DNA of 6,948 nt from Candidatus Aminicenantota bacterium (GCA_026393775.1 JAPKZM010000074.1:1-6948); one strand, 5' to 3'. Counted from the stretch's first letter, positions 1 through 5,610 are shown. Translations and numbers: made by a program. Notes: a model not told the origin generated them from the sequence alone.

Positions 1-9
1 TTTTTTCAT
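1..9 (-). CDS. 5' end of a divergent gene (first three codons only)
   Basis: On the minus strand an ATG at 9..7 is followed by two AAA codons (Met-Lys-Lys) and then the window ends, so the product cannot be identified. The start is supported by a strong Shine-Dalgarno, AGGAGGA at 24..18, placed 8 nt upstream, and by an extended -10 promoter further upstream. A Met-Lys-Lys beginning is common in exported proteins, but that is only a hint. The gene is divergent from udk, and the two share the AT-rich spacer. Confidence 0.7.
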
Positions 10-58
10 GTAAATAATCCTCCTTTTTATGATTATTTTAAGAAATTTTTGTCTTGTC

Positions 59-67
59 ATTATAGCA
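59..67 (-). promoter_or_regulatory. Extended -10 promoter for the leftward gene
   Basis: Read on the minus strand, this is TGCTATAAT: a perfect TATAAT (64..59) preceded by the TGn extension. No good -35 lies at 16-18 nt, which is normal for extended -10 promoters. Transcription would begin near position 52, giving a leader of about 43 nt that carries the Shine-Dalgarno at 24..18. The surrounding DNA (1-140) is very AT-rich with long A and T runs, so chance TATAAT matches are more likely than usual. The TGn element and the downstream Shine-Dalgarno and ATG raise confidence. Confidence 0.6.
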
Positions 68-163
68 AAAAATTAAAAAACAATCCTTTTTTGAATTTAT
101 TTTTTTTTTTTACTTTTTTCGAATTTTTTTATACATCCCAACGTGAAGACCGGCGCGCCATTT

Positions 164-256
164 TTTGACTGGCCGCCGGGCCGTCTAATTTGACTGGCCG
201 AGGGGCCGTCTAATTTGACTGGCCGAGGTGCCGTCTATTTTGACTGGCCGCCGGGG
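164..256. repeat. Array of 25-bp tandem repeats upstream of udk (about 3.7 copies)
   Basis: The units are 164-188, 189-213, 214-238 and a partial one at 239-256. Each begins TTTGACTGGCCG; the first three end in GCCGTCTAA or GCCGTCTAT. Units differ mainly at the centre (CCGG, AGGG, AGGT). Each complete unit holds a small dyad: GAC-t-GGCC is followed by GGCC-GTC (one arm base changed in unit 3). Because the arms recur every 25 bp, a GGCCGTC arm can also pair with the GAC-t-GGCC of the next unit across the TAATTT linker, so alternative foldings exist. The period is not a multiple of three, so the array is not coding. It lies directly upstream of udk, whose ATG is 18 nt after the last copy. Role unknown; an operator array is one possibility. 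Confidence 0.85.
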
Positions 257-268
257 TTGTGTTACCAT
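240..268 (+). promoter_or_regulatory. Candidate udk promoter whose -35 lies in the last 25-bp repeat
   Basis: TTGACT at 240-245 (5 of 6 matches to TTGACA) is separated by exactly 17 nt from TACCAT at 263-268 (4 of 6 matches to TATAAT), with a TGn extension at 260-262. The predicted start of transcription, about 7 nt after the -10, falls on or next to the udk ATG at 275. The message could therefore be leaderless, which would fit the lack of a Shine-Dalgarno upstream of 275. The other three TTGACT copies have no -10-like hexamer at a suitable distance. This is a sequence-based inference only. Confidence 0.45.
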
Positions 269-274
269 GTTTCT

Positions 275-913
275 ATGAAGAGAAAACCATTGATCATCGG
301 CGTGGCCGGGGGCACGGCGTCGGGGAAGACCACCATCGCCAACGCCATCATGGAGAGCATCAACCATCCGCAGATGGTGATGATCCAGCACGACGCCTAC
401 TACAAGGACGCCAGCCACCTGCCCCTGGCCGAGCGCGCCAAGATCAATTTCGACCATCCCGACGCCCTGGAAACCGACCTGATGGTCAAGCACCTGCGCG
501 AACTGATCGCCGGCCGGCCCATCGAGATGCCGGTATACGATTTCTCCACCCACGCGCGCCTGGAAAAGGGCATCGTCAAGAAGCCGGCCAAGGTCATCAT
601 CATCGAGGGCATCCTGATCTTCTGCGAGCAAGCCCTGCGCGAGCTGATGGACGTCAGGATCTTCGTCGACACCGACAGCGACCTGCGCTTCATCCGCCGG
701 CTGAAGCGCGACATCCAGGAGCGCCAGCGCAGCATGGAATCGGTGATCGGCCAGTACCTGGGCACGGTGCGGCCGATGCACATCGCCTTCGTCGAACCCA
801 GCCGCAAGTACGCCGATATCATCATTCCCGAGGGGCACAACCCGGTTTCGACCGCCATGGTCGTGACCATGATCCGCCAGCGCCTGCGGGGAGGAAAGAA
901 TGACGACCGATAA
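275..913 (+). CDS. udk: Uridine kinase (uridine/cytidine kinase)
   Basis: Phosphorylates uridine and cytidine to UMP and CMP with ATP or GTP in the cytoplasm, the entry step of pyrimidine ribonucleoside salvage. The 212-residue product matches the usual length (E. coli Udk is 213). The Walker A loop GGTASGKT is at residues 12-19. HDAYYKD at 39-45 contains the conserved Asp40 of the nucleoside site, and NFDHPDA follows at 58-64. Further conserved blocks are IIIEGIL, the IFVDTDSDLRFIRRLKRD lid region and the C-terminal EPSRKYADIIIPEG. The ATG at 275 was chosen over an open frame reaching back to 215 because it gives the family length and the upstream stretch is repeat DNA. No Shine-Dalgarno precedes it; a leaderless transcript is possible. 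It is first in an operon with the phosphoribosyltransferase and adenosine deaminase genes. Confidence 0.95.
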   Translation: MKRKPLIIGVAGGTASGKTTIANAIMESINHPQMVMIQHDAYYKDASHLPLAERAKINFDHPDALETDLMVKHLRELIAGRPIEMPVYDFSTHARLEKGIVKKPAKVIIIEGILIFCEQALRELMDVRIFVDTDSDLRFIRRLKRDIQERQRSMESVIGQYLGTVRPMHIAFVEPSRKYADIIIPEGHNPVSTAMVVTMIRQRLRGGKNDDR

Positions 914-933
914 GATCCGCGAGGAAAAAGCCC

Positions 934-1497
934 ATGGCTGACAAACAATTCATCAAGGCCCAGGAATTGCTGGAAGATTCGTTCCGGCTCGGCCTCAAGG
1001 TCCTGGAGAGCGGCTTTAAACCCGATTTCATCGTCGGCATCTGGCGCGGCGGCACGCCGGTGGGCATCGCCGTGCAGGAGCTGCTCGAGCACAACGGCAT
1101 CGCCAGCGACCATATCGCCATCCGCACCTCTTCCTACGAGGGCATTGAGCAGCGCGGCAAGCGCATCCGCGTCCACGGCCTGAATTACATCGTCAAGAAC
1201 GCCGACGCCGCGCACTGCCTGCTGATCGTCGACGATGTCTACGATACCGGCCTGAGCATCAAGGCCATCATCGATTCGCTCGACCGGCTTTCGCGGCGCA
1301 ACGCGCCCCACGATATCCGCGTGGCCACGGTTTTTTTCAAGCCCGGCAACAACCGCACCGGGCGCCGGCCCGATTACTTCATTCATGAGACCGACAAATG
1401 GCTGGTCTTTCCGCATGAACTGAATGGCCTGACCCCGGATGAGATCGCCGGCCACAAGCCGGAGATCGCCCAGCTCATGAAGGAGGCAAAGGCATAA
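934..1497 (+). CDS. hpt: Purine-type phosphoribosyltransferase (hypoxanthine phosphoribosyltransferase-like)
   Basis: A 187-residue type I phosphoribosyltransferase, expected to join a free base (probably hypoxanthine and/or guanine) to PRPP, giving the nucleotide and pyrophosphate. The PRPP-binding signature LLIVDDVYDTGLS lies at 96-108, with the paired acids Asp100-Asp101. WRGG at 37-40, followed by TPVG, is the N-terminal loop that contacts pyrophosphate, and the segment around Lys136 to Trp156 (KPG...HETDKWL) is where the purine is held in this group. It belongs to the short bacterial/archaeal set often annotated simply as phosphoribosyltransferase, so the exact base is inferred. Adjacent add, which makes inosine, supports a purine role. 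GAGG at 921-924 is 9 nt before the ATG. A stronger Shine-Dalgarno serves another ATG at 900 in a different frame (see findings). It sits 20 nt after udk and overlaps add by one base. Confidence 0.85.
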   Translation: MADKQFIKAQELLEDSFRLGLKVLESGFKPDFIVGIWRGGTPVGIAVQELLEHNGIASDHIAIRTSSYEGIEQRGKRIRVHGLNYIVKNADAAHCLLIVDDVYDTGLSIKAIIDSLDRLSRRNAPHDIRVATVFFKPGNNRTGRRPDYFIHETDKWLVFPHELNGLTPDEIAGHKPEIAQLMKEAKA

Positions 1498-2705
1498 TGA
1501 AAATCAGCAAGGAATTCATCGAGAAGATCCCCAAGACAGACCTGCACCTGCATTTGGACGGCTCGTTGCGCATTTCAACCTTGATCGAGCTGGCGAAAGA
1601 GAGCGGGGTTGAGCTGCCGGCCTATGACGAGCCGGAGTTGCGGCGCCTGGTTTTCAAGAGCCAATATGCCAGCCTGCCCGAGTACTTGAAAGGGTTCCTG
1701 TACACCACGACGGTGCTGCAGACGGCATCGGCCCTGGAGCGGGTGGGCTACGAGCTGGCCCAGGATAACCAGAACGAGGGGGTGCGCTACATCGAGGTGC
1801 GTTTCGCCCCGCAGCTGCACCAGAACCCGCGCATGTCGTGCGTCGAGGTCCTGGCCGCCCTGGACCGCGGCCTGGCCAAGGCCAAGGCCGAGTTCAACGC
1901 CCGCGCCGAGGTTAGGAGCGGCGAGGAACCTCCCTTCGAGTATGGAATCATCGCCTGCGCCATGCGCATGTTCGACTACGGCTTTTCCCAGTATTTCGAC
2001 ACCCTGCTTAACGTCCACGCCTATTCCGAGCGCAAGTGGATATTTTCCCTGGCCTCGATGGAGCTGGTGCGGGCGGCGGTCGAAGCCCGGACGACGCTCA
2101 ACCTGCCGATCGTCGGCTTCGACCTGGCCGGCGCCGAAGCCGGCTACCCGGCCGAGGACCACGCCCAGGCCTACGCCCTGGCCCACAAGAATTTTTTGAA
2201 GAAGACCGTGCACGCCGGCGAGGCCTACGGCCCGGAGAGCATTTTCCAGGCCATTACCGACCTGCACGCCGACCGCATCGGCCACGCCGTCTACCTGTTC
2301 GACGCCGACATGATCAAAAGCCCGGAGATCAAGGACAAGAAGGCCTACATCGCCAACCTGGTGCAGTTCATCGCCGACCGGCGCATCACCATCGAGGTCT
2401 GCCTGACCTCGAACCTGCAGACCATCCCGGCCCTCGGCGACCTTTCCCAGCACTCGTTCCGGCACATGCGCAAGGCCAAGCTGTCGGCCACCTTTTGCAC
2501 CGACAACCGCACCGTTTCCCAGACCACGGTGAGCGCCGAGATCCTCAAGGCGGTGCAGGCCTTCAGCATCACCCCGCGCGAGCTGAAGAATTTCGTCATC
2601 TACGGCTTCAAGCGCAGCTTCTTCCCGGGCACCTACATCAAGAAACGCGAGTACGTGCACCAGATCATCGATTATTACGAGAAGATAGAAAAACAATTTT
2701 CATAA
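1497..2705 (+). CDS. add: Adenosine deaminase
   Basis: Hydrolyses adenosine (and deoxyadenosine) to inosine and ammonia through a zinc-bound water. The 402-residue protein is longer than E. coli Add (333). Metal ligands are visible: His17 and His19 in HLHLDGS, His239 in HAGE, and Asp336. Catalytic Glu242 is in HAGE, and the active-site His263 is in DRIGHAV. The substrate-facing EVCLTSN motif is at 300-306. The second acid of the usual TDDP motif is replaced: residues 335-340 read TDNRTV. From memory, a TDNR form also occurs in actinobacterial Add proteins, so this is probably a subfamily trait rather than inactivation. The extra length includes a segment near 132-148. The ATG overlaps the hpt stop (TAATG), with AAGGAGG at 1480-1486 inside the upstream gene, indicating translational coupling. 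Related aminohydrolases acting on other adenine compounds cannot be fully excluded. Confidence 0.9.
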   Translation: MKISKEFIEKIPKTDLHLHLDGSLRISTLIELAKESGVELPAYDEPELRRLVFKSQYASLPEYLKGFLYTTTVLQTASALERVGYELAQDNQNEGVRYIEVRFAPQLHQNPRMSCVEVLAALDRGLAKAKAEFNARAEVRSGEEPPFEYGIIACAMRMFDYGFSQYFDTLLNVHAYSERKWIFSLASMELVRAAVEARTTLNLPIVGFDLAGAEAGYPAEDHAQAYALAHKNFLKKTVHAGEAYGPESIFQAITDLHADRIGHAVYLFDADMIKSPEIKDKKAYIANLVQFIADRRITIEVCLTSNLQTIPALGDLSQHSFRHMRKAKLSATFCTDNRTVSQTTVSAEILKAVQAFSITPRELKNFVIYGFKRSFFPGTYIKKREYVHQIIDYYEKIEKQFS

Positions 2706-2707
2706 AA

Positions 2708-2799
2708 TTAGTGTTAGTGATAGTGTTAGTGTTAGGAAAGAGGTTTCCGAAATCTAGTAAATAAAAATGGCTCGTTGCTAACACTATCACTAACACTAA
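2708..2799. repeat. 22-bp inverted repeat made of hexamer tandem repeats, 48-nt loop
   Basis: The left arm, 2708-2729, is the exact reverse complement of 2778-2799. Both arms belong to short runs of a six-base period (AGTGTT with one AGTGAT variant on the left; the complementary AACACT and one ATCACT on the right), spanning about 2709-2735 and 2778-2803. The 48-nt loop contains a further small hairpin, GGAAA (2735-2739) with TTTCC (2744-2748). The element begins 2 nt after the add stop codon and ends just before the nupC promoter. No U-tract follows the right arm, so it is not a standard intrinsic terminator, although a transcript could fold into a long stem and protect or end the udk-hpt-add message. 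Confidence 0.85.
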
Positions 2800-2810
2800 C
2801 ACTTTATTCC

Positions 2811-2839
2811 TTGACATTTTAATACCTGAAAGTTAAGAT
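2811..2839 (+). promoter_or_regulatory. Sigma70-type promoter for nupC
   Basis: A perfect -35, TTGACA (2811-2816), is followed after exactly 17 nt by TAAGAT (2834-2839), which matches TATAAT at four positions. Transcription would start near 2846, giving a leader of just under 30 nt before the nupC ATG at 2874, with the Shine-Dalgarno AAAGGTGA at 2863-2870. The promoter implies that nupC can be transcribed independently of the upstream udk-hpt-add operon. Confidence 0.65.
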
Positions 2840-2873
2840 TGTTTTTTAAAATTCGACTTACTAAAGGTGACCG

Positions 2874-4223
2874 ATGAACATGATCTCTTTGCTCAGGGGC
2901 GTCCTGGGCCTTTTCCTGATCTTAGGCATAGCCATTCTGTTTTCCAACAATCGCCGGCGCATCAGCTGGCGCCTGGTCGGGATGGGCATTCTCATCCAGG
3001 TTGTCTTCGCCGTTTTCATCCTGTACAGCGACACGCTGCGCTCCTGGTTCGCGCCGCTGGGCTGGCCCAAGGCGGTCATTTCCTGGCTGGGCGTCGCCGT
3101 GGTCAGCCTGCTCGGTTTCACCACCGAAGGCTCCAAGTTCGTCTTCGGCCGCCTGGCTGTCAACTCGGGGCCGGACAGCCTCGGCGTCTATTTCGCCTTC
3201 CAGGTCCTGCCGACGATCATTTTCGTAGCGATGTTGACCTCGGTGTTGTATTACCTGGGCATCCTGCAGATGGTGGTCAAGGGCATGGCCTGGGTCATGG
3301 CCAAGCTCATGGGCACCAGCGGCGCCGAATCGCTGTCCAACACGGCCAACATCTTCGTCGGTCAGACCGAAGCGCCGCTGTTGATCAAGCCCTACATCGG
3401 CGCCATGACCAACTCGGAGATCCTGACCATCATGATCGGCGGCATGGCCACCATCGCCGGCGGCGTCATGGCCGCCTACATCCAGATGCTCGGCCAGGCC
3501 CTGGCCGAGGTGCAGAAAATACCCTTGGCAGAAGCCCAGTTGCGCTTCGCCGTGCAGCTGCTGGCGGCCAGCGTCATGGCCGCCCCGGCCTCGCTGGTCA
3601 TCGCCAAGATCCTTTACCCGGAAACCGAAACGCCCGTGACCAAGGGCACGGTGCGCCTGAAGGTGGAAAAAAACGCTTCCAATTTCGTCGAGGCGGCGGC
3701 CACCGGCGCCGGCGACGGCATGCAGCTGGCCCTGAACGTCGGCGCCATGCTCCTGGCCTTCATTGCCGGTATTGCGTTGATCAATTACCTTTTCGTCGGC
3801 CTGGGCGACCTGCTTCACGTCAATGCCTACCTGACGGCGCATTTTGGCCAGCCCCTCTCCTTGCAGCTTATTTTCGGGGTGGTTCTGCGCTACCTGGCCA
3901 TCGGCATCGGCGTGCCGGTGCGCGTCGCCTTCCATTTCGGCAGCCTGCTGGGCACCAAGGTGGTTTTAAATGAATTCGTGGCCTATATCGATCTTGTCGG
4001 CATGATCAAACAGGGGCTCATCAGTCCCAAGGGCATCACCATGGCCACCTACGCCTTGTGCGGCTTCGCCAATTTCTCGTCGATCGCCATCCAGATCGGC
4101 GGCATCTCGCCCATGGCTCCACACCGCAAAAAAGACATCGCCGGCCTGGGCTTGAAAGCCGTGCTGGGCGGGTCGCTGGCCACGCTGATGACCGCCACCC
4201 TGGCCGGGATATTGTTGGGGTGA
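2874..4223 (+). CDS. nupC: Concentrative nucleoside transporter (NupC/CNT family)
   Basis: An inner-membrane symporter that imports nucleosides using an H+ or Na+ gradient. The 449-residue protein has hydrophobic segments throughout (for example 8-24, 36-51, 66-82, 105-132, 183-207, 286-308, 330-348 and 425-448). It carries two CNT signatures: GQTEAP at 163-168, part of the nucleoside-binding hairpin, and GTKVVLNEFVAY at 360-371, which fits the family motif GxKx3NEFVA(Y/M/F). CGFANFSS at 396-403 adds the conserved Asn/Ser binding residues. Which nucleosides and which ion are used cannot be read from the sequence. The Shine-Dalgarno AAAGGTGA (2863-2870) ends 3 nt before the chosen ATG; a second in-frame ATG at 2880 is possible. 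It has its own promoter and lies between purine and pyrimidine salvage genes, consistent with supplying their substrates. Confidence 0.93.
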   Translation: MNMISLLRGVLGLFLILGIAILFSNNRRRISWRLVGMGILIQVVFAVFILYSDTLRSWFAPLGWPKAVISWLGVAVVSLLGFTTEGSKFVFGRLAVNSGPDSLGVYFAFQVLPTIIFVAMLTSVLYYLGILQMVVKGMAWVMAKLMGTSGAESLSNTANIFVGQTEAPLLIKPYIGAMTNSEILTIMIGGMATIAGGVMAAYIQMLGQALAEVQKIPLAEAQLRFAVQLLAASVMAAPASLVIAKILYPETETPVTKGTVRLKVEKNASNFVEAAATGAGDGMQLALNVGAMLLAFIAGIALINYLFVGLGDLLHVNAYLTAHFGQPLSLQLIFGVVLRYLAIGIGVPVRVAFHFGSLLGTKVVLNEFVAYIDLVGMIKQGLISPKGITMATYALCGFANFSSIAIQIGGISPMAPHRKKDIAGLGLKAVLGGSLATLMTATLAGILLG

Positions 4224-4234
4224 TTGGTTCTATG

Positions 4235-4318
4235 GTAGGGGCGTTCCGCTGGAACGCCCCGTGCATGTCGAATTATCAATGATGACAAATCCAGGGCGAC
4301 CCGCCGGGCCGCCCCTAC
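4235..4318. repeat. 84-bp paired-hairpin element with 9-bp terminal inverted repeats (MITE/REP-like)
   Basis: GTAGGGGCG at 4235-4243 is exactly inverted at 4310-4318. Each end also forms its own hairpin: 4238-4247 with 4251-4260 (10-bp perfect stem, loop GCT), and 4294-4302 with 4306-4314 (9-bp stem with one A-C mismatch, loop GCC). The middle, about 4261-4293, is AT-rich. It lies between the convergent nupC and GyrI-like genes. No T-run follows either hairpin on either strand, so a pure intrinsic-terminator reading is unsatisfying, although the hairpins may still affect transcript ends. Similar GTAGGGGCG...CGCCCCTAC palindromes are, to my recollection, scattered in many environmental bacterial genomes. 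Confidence 0.7.
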
Positions 4319-4336
4319 ATCGTCATCTGGATATAT

Positions 4337-4858
4337 TTATTTCTTCTCGACCGGCCAGTTGATCTCGGTTTTCCGTTCCTCGGGCTTGACCGCTTCCGGG
4401 TTCATGTCCAGATATTTTTCAATGCACGGCCCGGCCGTTTTGTAGCCGTTCTTTTCGATGAATTCGAAAATTTTTCCGTAGGCGTCGCCGACCTTTTCAT
4501 AGGGGCCGATGTAAAGGCAAACGGCGATCTTGGTCGCCGTGAATTCACCCTTCAGCAAGGGTGCGGCCACGGCGGCGTCAGCGGCGATGGGGAAGCCCAG
4601 CCGCCATTGCAGCTCCTCTTCCTTGACCTGGCCCGGGGAATTCAGGTACATGCCGAAGAAATTGCCGAGCGGCGCCAAGCCCTGCTGGAAGAATGACTGC
4701 ATGAACACCCCGATCTTTTCGGGGATCTGCTGGTAGGAGCCCTTGCACTCCAGGTAGGCGTAGGCATAGGGCTGGGAGTCCTGGATGGTAATTTCCTGGG
4801 CCGGCAGCACGACCGCCAAGATAAACAGGGTGACCATGAGTAATAACGCTTTTTTCAT
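4337..4858 (-). CDS. Exported GyrI-like / AraC effector-binding-fold protein
   Basis: The 173-residue product starts with a classical signal peptide: two lysines, then a hydrophobic core at about 4-18, with likely cleavage near LPA-QE (residues 19-22). The mature part resembles the GyrI-like small-molecule-binding domain (AraC C-terminal effector-binding fold). It has the first strand YAYLECKGSYQQIP, the central WRLGFPI, the second-half CLYIGPYEKVGDAYGKIFEF (an HxGPY-like motif with Tyr in place of His), and a C-terminal GPCIEKYLDMNP...TEINWPVE. No DNA-binding domain is present, so it is a stand-alone exported form rather than a regulator. The ligand and role are unknown. AGGAGG (4868..4863) is 4 nt upstream of the ATG, and a good promoter lies in the spacer behind it. 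It is transcribed towards nupC, convergently. Confidence 0.8.
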   Translation of the reverse strand: MKKALLLMVTLFILAVVLPAQEITIQDSQPYAYAYLECKGSYQQIPEKIGVFMQSFFQQGLAPLGNFFGMYLNSPGQVKEEELQWRLGFPIAADAAVAAPLLKGEFTATKIAVCLYIGPYEKVGDAYGKIFEFIEKNGYKTAGPCIEKYLDMNPEAVKPEERKTEINWPVEKK

Positions 4859-4878
4859 TTCTCCTCCTCTGAAGAATG

Positions 4879-4908
4879 ATTATCGATCTCCAAAACGGGA
4901 ATTGTCAA
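4879..4908 (-). promoter_or_regulatory. Sigma70-type promoter for the exported GyrI-like gene
   Basis: On the minus strand, a perfect -35 TTGACA (4908..4903) and GATAAT (4884..4879, 5 of 6 matches to the -10 consensus) are separated by 18 nt. Transcription would start near 4872, leaving a short leader of about 14 nt that just includes the Shine-Dalgarno at 4868..4863. The promoter sits in the 60-nt gap after the nucleotidase gene, so this gene can be expressed alone. No terminator is visible between it and the upstream pdp-yjjG pair, so readthrough may add to its expression. Confidence 0.65.
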
Positions 4909-4918
4909 CTGCTTGAGG

Positions 4919-5605
4919 TCAGAGCGGGGGAAAATCCGCTATCGAATGGATGATGAACGATGGGAAATGACCGGCGGGGACAGGCGAACCGTGGGGGTTG
5001 AGCCAGCAAAAGTCCATGCCGGCGTTACGCGCCGCGGCCATGTCCGAGGTGACGCTGTCGCCGACGTAAAGAACCTCGCCAGGGCTCACGCCGATCTTCT
5101 CCAGGGCCGGCGCGAAGATGCGCGGGTCGGGCTTGGCGACGCCGGCCTCTTCGGAAATGACGATGGCCTGGAAATACGGGGTGATGGGCGAAGCGGCGAA
5201 GCGCTTGTTCTGCACCGCGGCGATGCCGTTGGTCACCAGGGCCAGAGGAAACTTTTTTGCCAGCTCCCGCACCAGGTCGAGCGCCCCGGGGAGCAGCTGC
5301 GCCTGCCCGGCGAGGACCTCGAGGTAAAAAGCGCTGACCTGGTCGAACGGCAGCCCTTCCAGTTCCAGCTCGGAAGCCAGGCGGCGAAAGCGCTCGACGC
5401 GCAAGGTCGCCTGGTCCGTTTCGCCGCGCTCGAACTCCTGCCAGACGTCGTGGTTGTGGCGGCGGTAGACGGCGATGAACGTCTCCGGCGCGACGTCGAT
5501 GCCGAACTCGCCGCAACAGGCCAGCAGGGCGGCGCGCTCGGCATGGGGATAATCGTAGAGGGTATCGTCAGCGTCGAAGAAGACGGCCTTGTACTTTTTC
5601 GCCAA
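4919..5605 (-). CDS. yjjG: HAD-superfamily pyrimidine 5'-nucleotidase, YjjG type
   Basis: A cytoplasmic phosphatase that, in the E. coli YjjG family, dephosphorylates dUMP, dTMP and non-canonical pyrimidine nucleotides. All four HAD motifs are present in the 228-residue protein: FFDADDT with nucleophile Asp11 and acid/base Asp13, LVTNG with Thr125, Lys158 in GVAKPDP, and GDSVTSD (182-188) with Asp183 and Asp188. An alpha-helical cap of type C1 lies at about 20-105. The segments VISEEAGVAKP and the C-terminal CWLNPHG closely parallel E. coli YjjG (VISEEVGVAKP, CWLNAHH). The start is a TTG at 5605..5603. No ATG or GTG fits, and TTG leaves the usual short lead before FFDAD. No clear Shine-Dalgarno is seen, but the start is only 5 nt after the pdp stop codon, so coupling is likely. 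Substrate assignment is by family resemblance plus the pdp neighbour. Confidence 0.85.
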   Translation of the reverse strand: MAKKYKAVFFDADDTLYDYPHAERAALLACCGEFGIDVAPETFIAVYRRHNHDVWQEFERGETDQATLRVERFRRLASELELEGLPFDQVSAFYLEVLAGQAQLLPGALDLVRELAKKFPLALVTNGIAAVQNKRFAASPITPYFQAIVISEEAGVAKPDPRIFAPALEKIGVSPGEVLYVGDSVTSDMAAARNAGMDFCWLNPHGSPVPAGHFPSFIIHSIADFPPL

Positions 5606-5610
5606 GGGGC

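Noticed and set aside
164..256. Considered as a CRISPR array
   Set aside because: The 25-bp units are directly abutting with no variable spacers, and there are only about 3.7 copies and no cas genes.
215..274. 20-residue N-terminal extension of udk from the ATG at 215
   Set aside because: The extension is encoded by the repeat array, is unlike any uridine kinase, and would make the protein longer than the family length.
267..278. Three-codon ORF (ATG TTT CTA TGA) whose stop overlaps the udk start
   Set aside because: It has no Shine-Dalgarno at a workable distance, and if the proposed promoter is right it lies upstream of the transcription start. Probably chance.
400..1455. Long minus-strand open frame (351 codons) opposite udk and hpt
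   Set aside because: It runs across the antisense of two clear enzymes and their junction, has no recognisable domain, and is a by-product of high GC with few stop codons.
1575..2696. Minus-strand open frame of 373 codons opposite add
   Set aside because: It is an exact shadow of the adenosine deaminase gene, with low-complexity Gly/Val/Leu/Asp-rich translation and no ribosome site.
2867..3973. Plus-strand open frame of 368 codons overlapping nupC
   Set aside because: The overlapping nupC frame carries the CNT signatures; this frame translates to Arg/Gly/His-rich low-complexity sequence typical of an out-of-frame reading of GC-rich DNA.
4238..4260. Intrinsic terminator of nupC
   Set aside because: The 10-bp hairpin is strong, but the following bases (GTGCATGTCG) contain no T-run. 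It is better described as part of the paired-hairpin element, although it may still influence transcript ends.
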